Below are positions 53,901-63,300 of a stretch of DNA of 64,000 nucleotides, piece after piece. Position numbers and translations under genes: made by a program. The first letter of the stretch is position 1. Each line of letters starts with the position of its first letter. The DNA is from Azolla caroliniana. Taxonomy: Eukaryota > Polypodiophyta. The notes under the pieces were generated by a model that was not told the origin of the DNA, searched no databases, and saw only the letters and a program-made list of their open reading frames with translations. The stretch covers positions 11,780,001-11,844,000 of the forward strand of contig JBHGNT010000014.1 of the NCBI GenBank assembly GCA_043228905.1. Direction: 5' to 3'.

Positions 53901-54415
53901 CCTCCGATTCAGGTCAGGTAACCCCTCATTAGTAGGGTTTTCTGATTCAGACATGTCAACTGATGTGGATACCAACTGGTCGACATCTCGATATGTCATG
54001 ACTTATGCGGAGGAGCCGTCTCATGGCCATCGAGGTTTGTAGAAGGGTGTGAGATTTTCAACTACAGAAACAGAGTATATGGCAGCTATTGAAGCCGACA
54101 AGGAGATAATTTGGATGAAGGAGTTCATCGAAGCGTTACGGATTAGACAAGAAGAATTCTGACTCTACCACGACAATCAAAGTGCCATCCACCTTGCGAA
54201 GAACGCCGCCTACGACTCTAGAACCAATCACATCCAGACGAGATACCATTGGCTCTAGGTGAGGGTAGAAGAGAAGGATTTTGCTCTAGTGAAGATCCAC
54301 ACAGCAAAATACGAGCTAGACATACTAACAAAGATGTTGTTAGCAGGGAAGGTGAATGCGTGTCAACAAAGGGTCAGATTCACAAAGCACCCCATGCCGG
54401 AGTGAAGGGGGAGTT
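53874..54415 (+). pseudogene. copia RNase H fragment (gamma; composite copy 2)
   Basis: It begins at RKRHLKRV and continues LRFRSGNPSLVGFSDSDMST (about 53902-53962), the STSRYVMTY block, the ALSTTETEYM-equivalent block near 54055-54085, and ends at polypurine tract GAAGGGGGAGTT (54404-54415). Collinear with 31228-31777 and very similar. It is degraded by stops, several shared with copy 1. Confidence 0.85.
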
Positions 54416-54905
54416 TGTTGGGAAACAGGTCCCTCCGTATGGGAAGGAGAGCACAAGCAAGAACAAAGTTCAGAGAACCGACAAGATGAAGGAGAATGGA
54501 CTAGATCCACATCCAGATGGGCTCCAGAGAGGCATCCAGAAACCCGATTGAGTCGTAACCGATTAGAGGCTATATTTGTAAATAGCCCTAAAGTTGTATG
54601 AGTATAACTACACTTCGGGCAAACATTAGAAGTGGGTGTGTGTAGAGTTTGTTATTATTATACAGAGTTGTAATAAGAGGGTGAAGAGAGAGAGAGAGAG
54701 AGAGAGTGTTACTGTTAGTTTAGACGAAGACGAACTCAAAGTTATTGCCTATGAGTGTCCTTGTACCCTCTCCTCAGATAGTGGAATAGTTTGGAGCCTG
54801 TGGGCACTCGTGGTTTTTACCATTACAAGGTTTTCCATGTTAACATCTCGTGTCTCTGTTTTAGTGCATTCATTTACTGTTATTTCAATTTCTTTGTCTT
54901 TCTTG
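54416..54905 (+). repeat. gamma copia LTR (composite copy 2)
   Basis: It begins TGTTGGGAAACAGGTCCC after the polypurine tract. It is collinear with 31778-32330 except for a GA run of only about 20 bp (54686-54706). As in copy 1 it passes near 54905-54945 into an inverted integrase fragment. Confidence 0.83.
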
Positions 54906-54919
54906 TTTGTGCTTGGCAA

Positions 54920-56654
54920 TCGGTTGTAACCGCTCCCATATTCAACACCTTCTTGGTAGAGGGGTTGAAGCATATATACCTCTTTTGTTCGAGTGAGTAC
55001 CCCACGAGAATACACTTCTCCAATTTTATCGAGCTTTTGCCGCTTTTCATTGGGAATGTGTACAAATGCGATAGAACCAAATATCCTTATGTGGGATAGG
55101 TCTGGCTTCTTTCCATTGATCTTCTTGTAGGGGGTAACATTGTGCACTCCAGATGTTGTGCACTGATTCATTAGATAGACATCCGTTGTCGAGGAAATCC
55201 TCGCGGATGCGTAGAAGTTGGGCAGGACCATGGGGGTCTTGAACCAAGGAATCACGAAGTGAGGGGGGAAGAGTTTGCGATTTACGTGAGACCCGAGACT
55301 ATGGTTTAAACAAAAAAGATTTAGCGAAACGAGAGAGATAGTGTAGGAGGATCGTGCGTAGACACATGCGGACACAGATATGCTAAGAATAACTTGCGTT
55401 AGGTGGATAAGCTTCTATTAATCGATATATGTGCGTAGCGCCGTGGGTGATTACAACCGGATTAGTGCTAGTGTTCGAGCATAGGCTCTTCAGTAGTCAA
55501 ATACGAAGTTGAGTGGGCACACAGAAGGTTGATCCCTAGTTGGGAGCACTCGGGTGTCTGACGCGAGTAAGGGAAGCGTCTTCTGGTGACATGTTGTAGG
55601 ACTCCTCGTCTTATTTTGTCTCTTATTTCTTTTTTCCTCTCTTGCCCCCTCTCGATTACTTCCCCAAAAATGACATCCTCTCTAACAGTCAAAGGTCACC
55701 CCTTTTATAGCACAAGGAGCGACCGTTACAAGGCATTCATGACTTGTCGCTTTCCCTTCCTAGATTCTCCCCCCGATTCACTCTTCTCGTAACTCTCCCT
55801 ACTTATGCGATGTCTGAATCCCTATTAATGCCTTAACTACCTAGTACACCTCCTTCTACCTATGCCTAGTGCTTACACTATTTAATTCACTAGGGGTGTG
55901 CACTCGTGCACACTAGTGCTCCCACGCGTTTCACCTTGTTTCTGCCTATGGCCCGGAATCTTCACGACACCGTGGTTTCTGCATCACTAGTAATATTTCG
56001 ACAAATTTTTCTCCTTCATCATTGCCCTTGCCACCTCCAATATGAGCCGATTTTTCCTTTCAACCACTCTGTTTTGCCGAGGTGTGTGTCGGCAGGTAAA
56101 CTCCCGCGCCAAATTCGTTCTTGTCGAAGGTACGTTGTGAAGGTATAAGAGAAGTACTCTTTGCCTCCACCCGATTGAAGGCACCGTACATGTCAACTGG
56201 TTGCCTTTTCGACTTCATGTTTAAATTTCTCTAAATGCGAGAACACTTCACTCTTTTGCCGCATAGGGAATATCTAGGTATGCTTGGATAAGTCATCGGT
56301 GAACATCATATAGTATCGGAAACCACTGAATGTTGTCGTTTGGGCTGGTCCCCATACATTTGAATGTATTACATCCAGGATCCCTTTGCTCACGTTCCTC
56401 TCTTTGAGGAACGATTGTCGATGTTGATTGGCGAATTGGCAGGCTTCGCATACACCTGTAATCTCCTTCTCAGTAAACGTTGGGAATTCGATGATCTAGA
56501 TTATCGAGACCGGATTCTTCATTACTATTGGAACATGCAAAACGTTCTTGATGTAGGTTTGGTTGCCCTCTTCACTGAATGGGACATTACTAGCATGCTG
56601 AATGGAGTGAATTGTGTCATCCACAATTTCCACATAGCCAGGTCATTTGGGCTT
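54920..56654 (-). pseudogene. Inverted copia integrase to protease fragment (composite copy 2)
   Basis: Same minus-strand blocks as 32345-33514: KLEKCILVGYSLEQKRYICF (about 54955-55020), HIRIFGSIAFVHIPNEKRQK (about 55035-55105), FTCRHTPRQNRVVERKNRLI (about 56040-56100; the catalytic Glu lies in VVERKN), ARAMMKEKNLSKYY (about 55995-56040). It is interrupted at 55187-55969 by a solo LTR and lacks about 230 bp near 56492 that copy 1 keeps (33130-33360). Confidence 0.85.
55187..55969 (-). repeat. Solo LTR, TGTCG...CGACA type, minus orientation, CCGT target duplication
   Basis: The 783-bp insert is absent from composite copy 1. Ends are TGTCGAGGAAATCC and ATCTTCACGACA; flanks are CCGT at 55183-55186 and 55970-55973. 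On the minus strand it starts TGTCGTGAAGATT, as does the LTR at 58268, and has a TATAAAAGGGG box (reverse complement near 55700-55710), which supports minus orientation. Its overall sequence is only distantly like the other two LTRs of this type. Confidence 0.82.
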
Positions 56655-57186
56655 TGTTGAGAGACAAGCTCAACATTGGGTGCGTAAACGGGTGCGTAAC
56701 CCAGTAGGTTGACTAGGTGTGAAACCGTACGCAAAATATGGTCATGGTGGTGTTTAAATCGAGAGGCCGTTAGAACGTTATTCCTGGTTAGGAATAGTTT
56801 TGGGAGTTAGTGTAGAAGGCTCATTTATGAGCGATCAAGTATTGTCAGTACTTGTGTCAGCCTCAATAGTCGAGGCTTCTATAAAAGGTGCTCGCTGAGC
56901 ACCAAATATGTACAGAGAACATACAGAGAACATTCAGAGAATATGTACAAGCCGAATATCGAGGGGCGACAATCGCTACGTGCGAAGTCATTTGGCTGAA
57001 ACGGCTATTACAGGATCTGCATGTGGAGGTGTCTGAGAACATACAAAGAATTATTTTTTAATATAGCTTGGTGTTTCTGCTCTCCCCCTCTTTCTCTATG
57101 ATTTCTGTGTTTTACCGAACTGACATACTTCCGAACCGTGTACTTTGTGTTCTTACGCATACGCTTCCGCACACGTATTCTTTTCA
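56655..57186 (+). repeat. alpha copia LTR carrying an inserted RNase H gene fragment (composite copy 2)
   Basis: It begins TGTTGAGAGACAAGC and ends CACGTATTCTTTTCA. It matches 33515-33937 but is about 110 bp longer because of an insert at about 56945-57040. The insert translates as EYRGATIATCEVIWLKRLLQ, a copia RNase H segment, followed by DLHVEVSE. Primer site follows. Confidence 0.9.
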
Positions 57187-57204
57187 TGGTATCAGAGCGC
57201 GAGG
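57187..57204 (+). other. Primer-binding site (composite copy 2)
   Basis: TGGTATCAGAGCGCGAGG, the standard initiator-Met type, lies directly after the LTR. Confidence 0.9.
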
Positions 57205-57287
57205 GTTGAGACTCCTCTGCAGCCGACAGAAAATCTTACGATAAGGAGAGAGTTAAGTTATTGTTTTCGTGAAGGATAAGATAGCAT

Positions 57288-58267
57288 ATGGACAGAGGAA
57301 TGGGAAGTTCGCTACCGATTGAGAAGCTCGATAGGAGCAACTACGCATCTTGGTCATACAAGATGCACCAGTACCTACTTGGTCATGGTTACTAAAGTTA
57401 TGTTGAAGGAGCTAATGATATAGCGCCCGAATCGACACACAAAGATTTTTCGTCTTGGGAACAAGCGGCAAGCAAAGTTGTTTACAACTTCACGTCCTGT
57501 GTGAGCGACCAGCTCTTGAGCTACATTCGGGATGCTAAGACGACAAAGGAAGCATGGGTGAATATCAAGAGGATTTTCACCACTAGCACAACGGCTAGGA
57601 AGCTGCAGCTCAAGCAGGAGCTCAACAATGTTTGACAGAAGGATTTGTCGGTGGCTAATTAAACATCCTGTATCAAGGAAATCTACGACTCTCTCGCCTC
57701 AGTCAAGTGAACGTCGAGGAGGACGAAATGGTGCAGGTGTGTCTTGGTGGGTTAGCGTAAAAGTTCATAGCATTCCGTACGGCGATCTGCACAAGGGAGA
57801 TTACGTCTTCGTTCTTCGAGCTTCAGTCGATGTTGCTCGTAGAGGAAAATCACGTCGGTACGTCGACGAGTACGCACACCGACAACAAGATGTTGTACAT
57901 GGAGGAAGATAGGCCCCGTGGTCGTGGCGGCCAAGGCAGATCAGCGCGCAATGGAGGCAGCAAAAAAGAGCGGAACGTGCGGCGTAATCGAAATGCCAGA
58001 AGCAATTCTGAACCCTCCGGAAGTAGGGGAAGTCATAGCGGCGCTGGAAACCAGCAACAGAAGGTTGTGACGGATTGTTGGTACTGTGGCAAAAATGACA
58101 CAAGGAGAGCGAGTGCTGGAAGAAGAGAGCCGATTCGGACAAAGCCGAATCGAGCGGAAGAGACGTAGGAAGGCATCAGAAATCGCACTCGCCGAAGGCT
58201 CCGAACGATCCGGGAATGGATTGGGCCCAACCTTCATAATGAAGCACAAGTCCAATTCCATGGCCGT
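57288..58267 (+). pseudogene. copia gag (composite copy 2), cut by a Ty3 LTR
   Basis: ATG at 57288 (MDRGMGSSLPIEKLDRSNYA). GHGY is followed by a stop near 57394, and FSSWEQAASKVVYNFTSCVS follows. There are frameshifts near 57710 and 57770. The knuckle start DCWYCGK (about 58071-58092) is broken by a frameshift. The frame ends in MKHKSNSMAV where the Ty3 LTR begins; the protease that should follow (as at 35011) is not found to the right within the window. Confidence 0.88.
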
Positions 58268-59067
58268 TGTCGTGAAGATTTTCGGCAACCGTGTGAAAAT
58301 TGTGTGCAATAAATGCAATCGAGAAGGTGCAATGTGCACGTGTGAAGGGGGTGAAGGCCACACGCATATGCTAGCATTTTGTAAATAGGACTGAAATGAG
58401 AATCGTAAAAGAAAAGCTAGATGTAAAGTTGAACATGTGCACGTAGGATGTGCGCTCAATTGTAAATATAAAAACAGAAGAAGACTAAAGCCTAGTAATA
58501 TTTGGGTGCATACAAAGGGGTGCAAGCCATGCTTGATCCTTACACCTACAAGATAAGAACCAATAGGCTTACCACTAAGTCAAGCCATTTCATTGAAGTT
58601 TATTTTCATCGTTATACTTTTCACATGTAAATTCCCATACATGAGACCTTAGATGAGTGACATGGTCATCATGCATAACATGTGATGCATGAACGCCGAA
58701 ATGGCAGGCATGCATTGTATGCATGTCTTGTACCCTCACATGCATCATATGCATGGGTGCATCTATAAAAGAGTAGAGGAAAAAGGAATGGAAATCAAGC
58801 AAGCTTTGTACTTTATATCAAAATTAGTATTAAGAAACTAGTTATCCTATTGGTAATGTATCTTCTCCCTCAAAATTGAAGTCCTAGGTTCAATCTCTCT
58901 CTTCCTCAGTCTATCTCAAAATAAATTGGAATCTTAATATCGATCTCTCTCTCTCAATCTATCTTACATCCTTTCTCGCTAAAGCTAGTGCAAATCTCGA
59001 ATCCTCCGGTCGAAGACCCTGGCGGTTCCGCCTCACGATCCGCACGTAGTGATGGATCTTCACGACA
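58268..59067 (+). repeat. 5' LTR of the TGTCG...CGACA Ty3 family
   Basis: An 800-bp segment begins TGTCGTGAAGATTTTCGGC and ends ATCTTCACGACA. CCGT (58264-58267) precedes it. A TATAAAAGAG box lies at about 58762. It is followed by AATTGGTGAACCCAACGTG, which may be the primer site but is not the initiator-Met type, then by gag at 59134. This LTR links the LTR type to a Ty3 gag. Confidence 0.85.
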
Positions 59068-60369
59068 TAATTAATTGGTGAACCCAACGTGAAAGAGGCG
59101 GTAGGAAGGATCAAGTCGAGGATCAACTGATACTTGGAGATGGCATCCTCAAGCAATCAAGCGGGAGAGTTCGAAAGGATAATGTTGATCGTAGAACAAA
59201 TGATGAGATCTCGAGACAACGATAGGAACGTGGAGAAGGCAGTCGACCGTGTCATAGAGCTGGAGGGTCAATTTGACGGAAGCAACATTACGAAGTTCCT
59301 TGATGTATACAAAAGGGAAATGAATCAGAGGGACATGTCTAAAGCACGTCAAATCACAAGTTTCGAGAGAGTGGTCGCCTACAACATCCAAAGGCGTGTC
59401 ATCGAGCTTCAAGAAGGGAAGACAACGTGGTCGGAGTTCGAGAAAGAGATATTAGCGGAGTTTGCGACGGAAGATTTGTTGAGGAAGACTCAACATACCT
59501 TGATGAAGTGGATAGAAAAGAAGAATAAGAGGATGAGCGCTTCGAGGGTGTACGACAAGTTCGACCAAATGTTTCGTCGTCTCCCCGCCATGGACCAAGT
59601 GTTGCTTGAGGAGGACAAGACTTTGTAATTCTTGAAAGCCATGGACATGAAGGACAGACGAGAATTCGGGACTCTTCTTGAAGATGATTCCCAAGCAAAC
59701 GGGCTTGTGGCAGATTGTATTGCGCGGTGAAGCGGGCGTGCAATAGGCTCAACAAGCGTCGTTAGTGGGTTGATGACACCGACTTGGCAGGATTGACTGT
59801 GGAGAGAACGAGACAACCCAAAGTCGTTGAACCAACCAAACAAAGAAACCTAGAAGAAAAGAAGATTAATGATGACATCATCGAAGAATTGGCAAAAAAG
59901 TTCGAGACGGTCACACTAGCGAACATGAATCATCGGGCCCGAAGGAAAAGAACCCTTTAGATGTGTGTGGTGTGATAGCTTGGACAACATGAGAAGGGAG
60001 TGCGCGAGCCTTCGAGAGGCCATCCGACAAAATGTCGTATACATGGATGACAACATGATTTGCTCGAGAGAAACTTGAAGACCCCTGCAGGTGAATTTCG
60101 GAATAGGGGGAATGAAGAAATCTATGGAAGATGCTGAGGCGACTCATGTGGATGTGATGCACTATGCTGCATCGGCTGGAATTAGAGTCAGAAAAGATAA
60201 AAATGAAGCTGCTAGAACAGGAACAAAGTTTTGGTCTTCTGTTCTCGAGTGTAAGAAAAAGGGCAAAGTTACTTCAGACGATGTAGAGCTTGCGGACCGA
60301 AGTGTACAAAGTATCACCGGATGGTCGAATCTAGAAGATGACAACACCATACTCATGGGAGCGATGTAG
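59068..60369 (+). pseudogene. Ty3-family gag with zinc knuckle
   Basis: A frame from about 59140 (MASSSNQAGEFERIMLIVEQ) is open to a TAA at 59626-59628. It contains ELEGQFDGSNITKFLDVYKR, WSEFEKEILAEFATEDLLRK and MFRRLPAMDQVLLEEDKTL, the capsid-like part. After frameshifts there is a knuckle-like CVWCDSLDNMRREC (about 59961-60003; Asn in place of His) and then VNFGIGGMKKSMEDAEATHV through SVQSITGWSNL (about 60090-60340). The order capsid, knuckle, GIGGMKK block suggests one gag. It is dead through the stop, the frameshifts and a TGA at about 60077. Confidence 0.8.
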
Positions 60370-60384
60370 GAATCAAGAATTTAA

Positions 60385-60628
60385 TAAGAAGAAAATTCGT
60401 TATCCAGTTGATGATATATCTTGTTCTTCGAAACTAAAGTCAAGAGTTCAATCTTAATCTCTCTCTCCATTTCAAACTTTCTCAATCTGTCTCATAATTG
60501 GAATCTTAATCTCAATCCCTCTCTCTCAATCTATCTTAAATCCTTTCTCGCTAAAGCTAGTGCAAACTTCAAATCCTTTCTGTCCAGGACCCCGACGTTT
60601 CCGCACAGTGTGATGGATCTTCAGGACA
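60385..60628 (+). repeat. Truncated Ty3-family LTR, 3' part
   Basis: It matches the last approximately 230 bp of the LTR at 58268-59067 (AATTGGAATCTTAAT, CTCTCTCAATCTATCTTA, CCTTTCTCGCTAAAGC) and ends TCTTCAGGACA. The 5' two-thirds are missing. A second gag follows. Confidence 0.82.
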
Positions 60629-60693
60629 TAATTAAGTGGTGAACCAGACGTGAAGAGGTGGTAGGTAGGATCATGTCAAGGATCGACCGATAG

Positions 60694-61045
60694 TTGGAGA
60701 TGGCATGCTCGAGCAATCAAGCGAGTCAGTTCGAAAGGATGATGCTAATTGTCGAACAAATGATGAGATCTCGAGACAACGATGCGAGCGTGGAGAAGGT
60801 CGTCGACCGTGTCATAGAGCTCGAGGGTCAATTTGATGGAAGGAACATTACAAAGTTCCTGGATGTATACAGAAGGGAGATGAATCAAAGGGACGTGTCT
60901 GAAGCACGTCAAATCTCGAGTTTCAGACGAGTTGCCACCAACAACATCCAAAGGCGGGTCATCAAGCTTTAAGAAAGGAAGACAACATGGTATAAGTTCG
61001 AAAGAGAAATATTAGCGGAGTTTGCGATGGAAGATTTCTCTGGAA
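60694..61045 (+). pseudogene. Second, truncated Ty3-family gag
   Basis: MEMACSSNQASQFERMMLIV at 60694, then ELEGQFDGRNITKFLDVYRR, with TAA at 60970. It is collinear with 59134-59480 and highly similar. Homology stops near 61040 after EFAMEDF. With the partial LTR this makes a second LTR-gag unit in tandem with the first. Confidence 0.85.
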
Positions 61046-61344
61046 CATTCTAGAAGTTTAAGGATTACTCCTGACAGCACTATAAAAGAAGGCACTAGGC
61101 ATTATGTCGAACCAAATTGGTTCAACGCCAGTCTTAAGCCTCTCAGTCGCTTTGTACTTATATTTTCACATAATATATTAGTTGTTGTCATCATCTTTCT
61201 CTCTCTTTCATCCTCGCTATATCTCTCTCTCTCTCCTTTTCTCACTTCCTCTCTCGGGAATCTTACGCAGTCCCGTCCTCTTAGTACTAATAGTACTGCT
61301 CTTCTTAGTACTAATTCCATCTCTGCTTTAGTACTATTCCTGAC
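61046..61344. other. Non-coding segment, promoter-like, unassigned
   Basis: It contains CACTATAAAAGAAGGC (about 61079), a CT-rich stretch (about 61195-61245) and three AGTACTA words (61283-61340). It resembles the promoter and leader of an LTR but I can define no termini. Confidence 0.4.
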
Positions 61345-61497
61345 ACCAGTCACATCCAGAGGAGATACCATTGGCTCTGGGAGAGGGTAGAAGAGAAGGA
61401 TTTTGCTCTAGTGAAGATCCACACGAGTGAGTACCCCATGAGAATACACTTCTCCAATTTTTTATCGACCTTTTGCCGCTTTTCATTAGGAATGTGT
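61345..61497. pseudogene. Internally deleted derivative of the copia composite (RNase H + fused to integrase -)
   Basis: 61345-61423 (CATCCAGAGGAGATACCATT...GAAGATCCACAC) matches the RNase H end at 31593-31665. 61424-61497 (GAGTGAGTACCCCATGAGAA...GGAATGTGT) matches the inverted integrase at 32405-32476. The LTR that lies between them in both full composite copies is deleted, about 740 bp. Confidence 0.85.
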
Positions 61498-62555
61498 CCC
61501 GTCGAGCTCTGCGAGATGATACGTCGCGTTATCGTTGACGCTAATTACCATGTATGCTGGTTGTAGAGGTTGTTGTCGTAGACTAACACCCAATCGCCCT
61601 CCTTGATCATCCTTGGCCAGAGCCGGTGTGTTCGGTCGAACCGGGCCTTGTTCCGGATTCTCGTTTCTCTCACCCTCACCGTGGCCCGCTCCACGTCTTC
61701 CGGCCTTCGCTCGAGCTGCCAGATTCGAGCCGCTAGCAATTCTTCTCAGCTCATTTCGTTAGCCCAATCGATCGTTGTCCACGAGGCGATCGTTCGCTCT
61801 ACCGGCATGATGGGTTTCTGTCCAAACATTAGTTCCGTCGGCATGTACCCTGTCATCGAACTATGGGTAGTCCTGTCCGCCCACAACGCGTAAGGGAGCA
61901 ACCTCGGCCAGTCTCCGACTCATCCTTCGCACGCGCGTACAATGGCTTTTACGATCGGACCGTGGCCCCGCTCAATCTTTCTGTTTGCCTCCGGGTTGTA
62001 CGCCGTCGTGAGGGACAGTTTTACGCCTAACCGATCGAATAGTTCCTTGGCCTCTTCCGTGTCCAGCTCACCTTGATCAGCCACGATTTTCCCCACGCAC
62101 CCGTATCGGCATATGACATCTTCAATCAGAAACTTACATATTGCTGCGGTGGTCTTTTTCGTTAGTGCTCGCCCCTCCACCTAGTTCATTAGGTCTTCTC
62201 TAACCAGCACCAGGTATCGCTTCTGACCCTCTCCTATCGGCATCGTTACTAAGTCGACCATCCATTTGAAGTGCACGGTCGGGGGGTACGTTGGGTGCAG
62301 CTCGTCGTGGTGTCAAACCACCGAGTGCATTAGGCAGCTTTCACACATGGACACGAAGTCGTGCACACTCTTATACATACCCGACCACCAGTATTTCTCC
62401 TTTAACTTCTCGAATGTGCCCCATGTACTCCGGTGTCCAGACCAAGGGCTTTCGTGGAACTCCGATATTAGCTTCTCTTGATCATCCACCCGCGTTATTA
62501 CTCAGAGCGGCGCGTCGTTTCGCCTTTTTGGGACCCTCCAGATTTTCCCGTTCCA
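61498..62555 (-). pseudogene. Ty3-family integrase
   Basis: Minus-strand blocks are the zinc-binding region with YWWSGMYKSVHDFVSMCESC (about 62320-62385), the first Asp in FKWMVDLVTMPIGEGQKRY (about 62220-62275), the second in GKIVADQGELDTEEAKELF (about 62030-62090), the Glu in NPEANRKIERGHG (about 61960-62000), then LPYALWADRTTHSSMTGYMP (about 61845-61905) and a C-terminal part, RRPEDVERATVRVRETRIRN through KEGDWVLVYDNNLYNQHTW (to 61545). Stops (for example near 62181 and 61747) interrupt. Large for a remnant and clearly recognisable. No chromodomain seen. Confidence 0.85.
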
Positions 62556-63300
62556 TCAGAAGTATCGGTATGCCCTTTTTCGCAGTTGTCCCGCCTCCTC
62601 CCTAGTCATCATAGGGTCCACCGTCATTGTTTTCAGAAACCTTCCAATTAGAAGCCACTCCCCGTCATAGTCGTCTTCGTCGAACTCGTTCAAGGGCGTA
62701 GCGCTTCGCCCTTTTATCCTCATCCTTGGCGATTCGAAGAAGTCCGCGCCGACTTCTTCGTTCTCCGATACCATGCTGTCCTCATCCTCGAACCTTGCTT
62801 TTGAAAGCATATCGGCCATGGCGTTATCTTTGCCCGAGATGTGTCGTATCTCTGGGTTCAGGTACTTGATGTGTGCAATCCACCTAAGCATGGCCAAGTC
62901 GGGAGTTGCGCATCCGGAGACCATACCGAGAATCGGTAGGTAGTTTGTTTCTATAATCACTTCTGTCTCGATTAGGTAATCTTTGTCAACCTTAACCGCC
63001 AAAACGATACCCCATAGCTCGCGCTTGACTTGGGCGTATCCTCGTGGTCGCTCACTCCGTACCTTCGCACCGAATTGGATAGGGAAACGCGTGCCGTCTT
63101 CGTCCTCTTGATTTATGACCCATCCGATCCCGGCCAGGCTAGTGTCCACCGTGATGTAGACTGGAGTTCCCGGTGCGCATTCTAGTTTGCGTAAAGCTGG
63201 TGCCGCGGTGAGCATTCGTTTTAGCCTTCGGACTGCCTTGGTATGTTCCTTTGTCCATTCAAATTTCCTGCTCTTCTTTAGCAAGCCATAGAGTGGTTCG
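62556..63300 (-). pseudogene. Ty3-family RNase H and connection domain
   Basis: Open on the minus strand for 242 codons from 63284: WTKEHTKAVRRLKRMLTAAP, then YITVDTSLAGIGWVINQEDE (first catalytic Asp), GYAQVKRELWGIVLAVKVDK (catalytic Glu), LPILGMVSGCATPDLAMLRW and HISGKDNAMADMLSKARFED (final Asp). It continues into an acidic tail and MTREEAGQLRKRAYRYF. This is the best-kept copy of a segment also found at 25850 and 29150-29826. Confidence 0.9.

Noticed and set aside
60091-60369. 92-codon frame as a free-standing small gene
   Set aside because: It follows the knuckle-like block of the Ty3 gag in the expected order and is best read as the gag C-terminal part.
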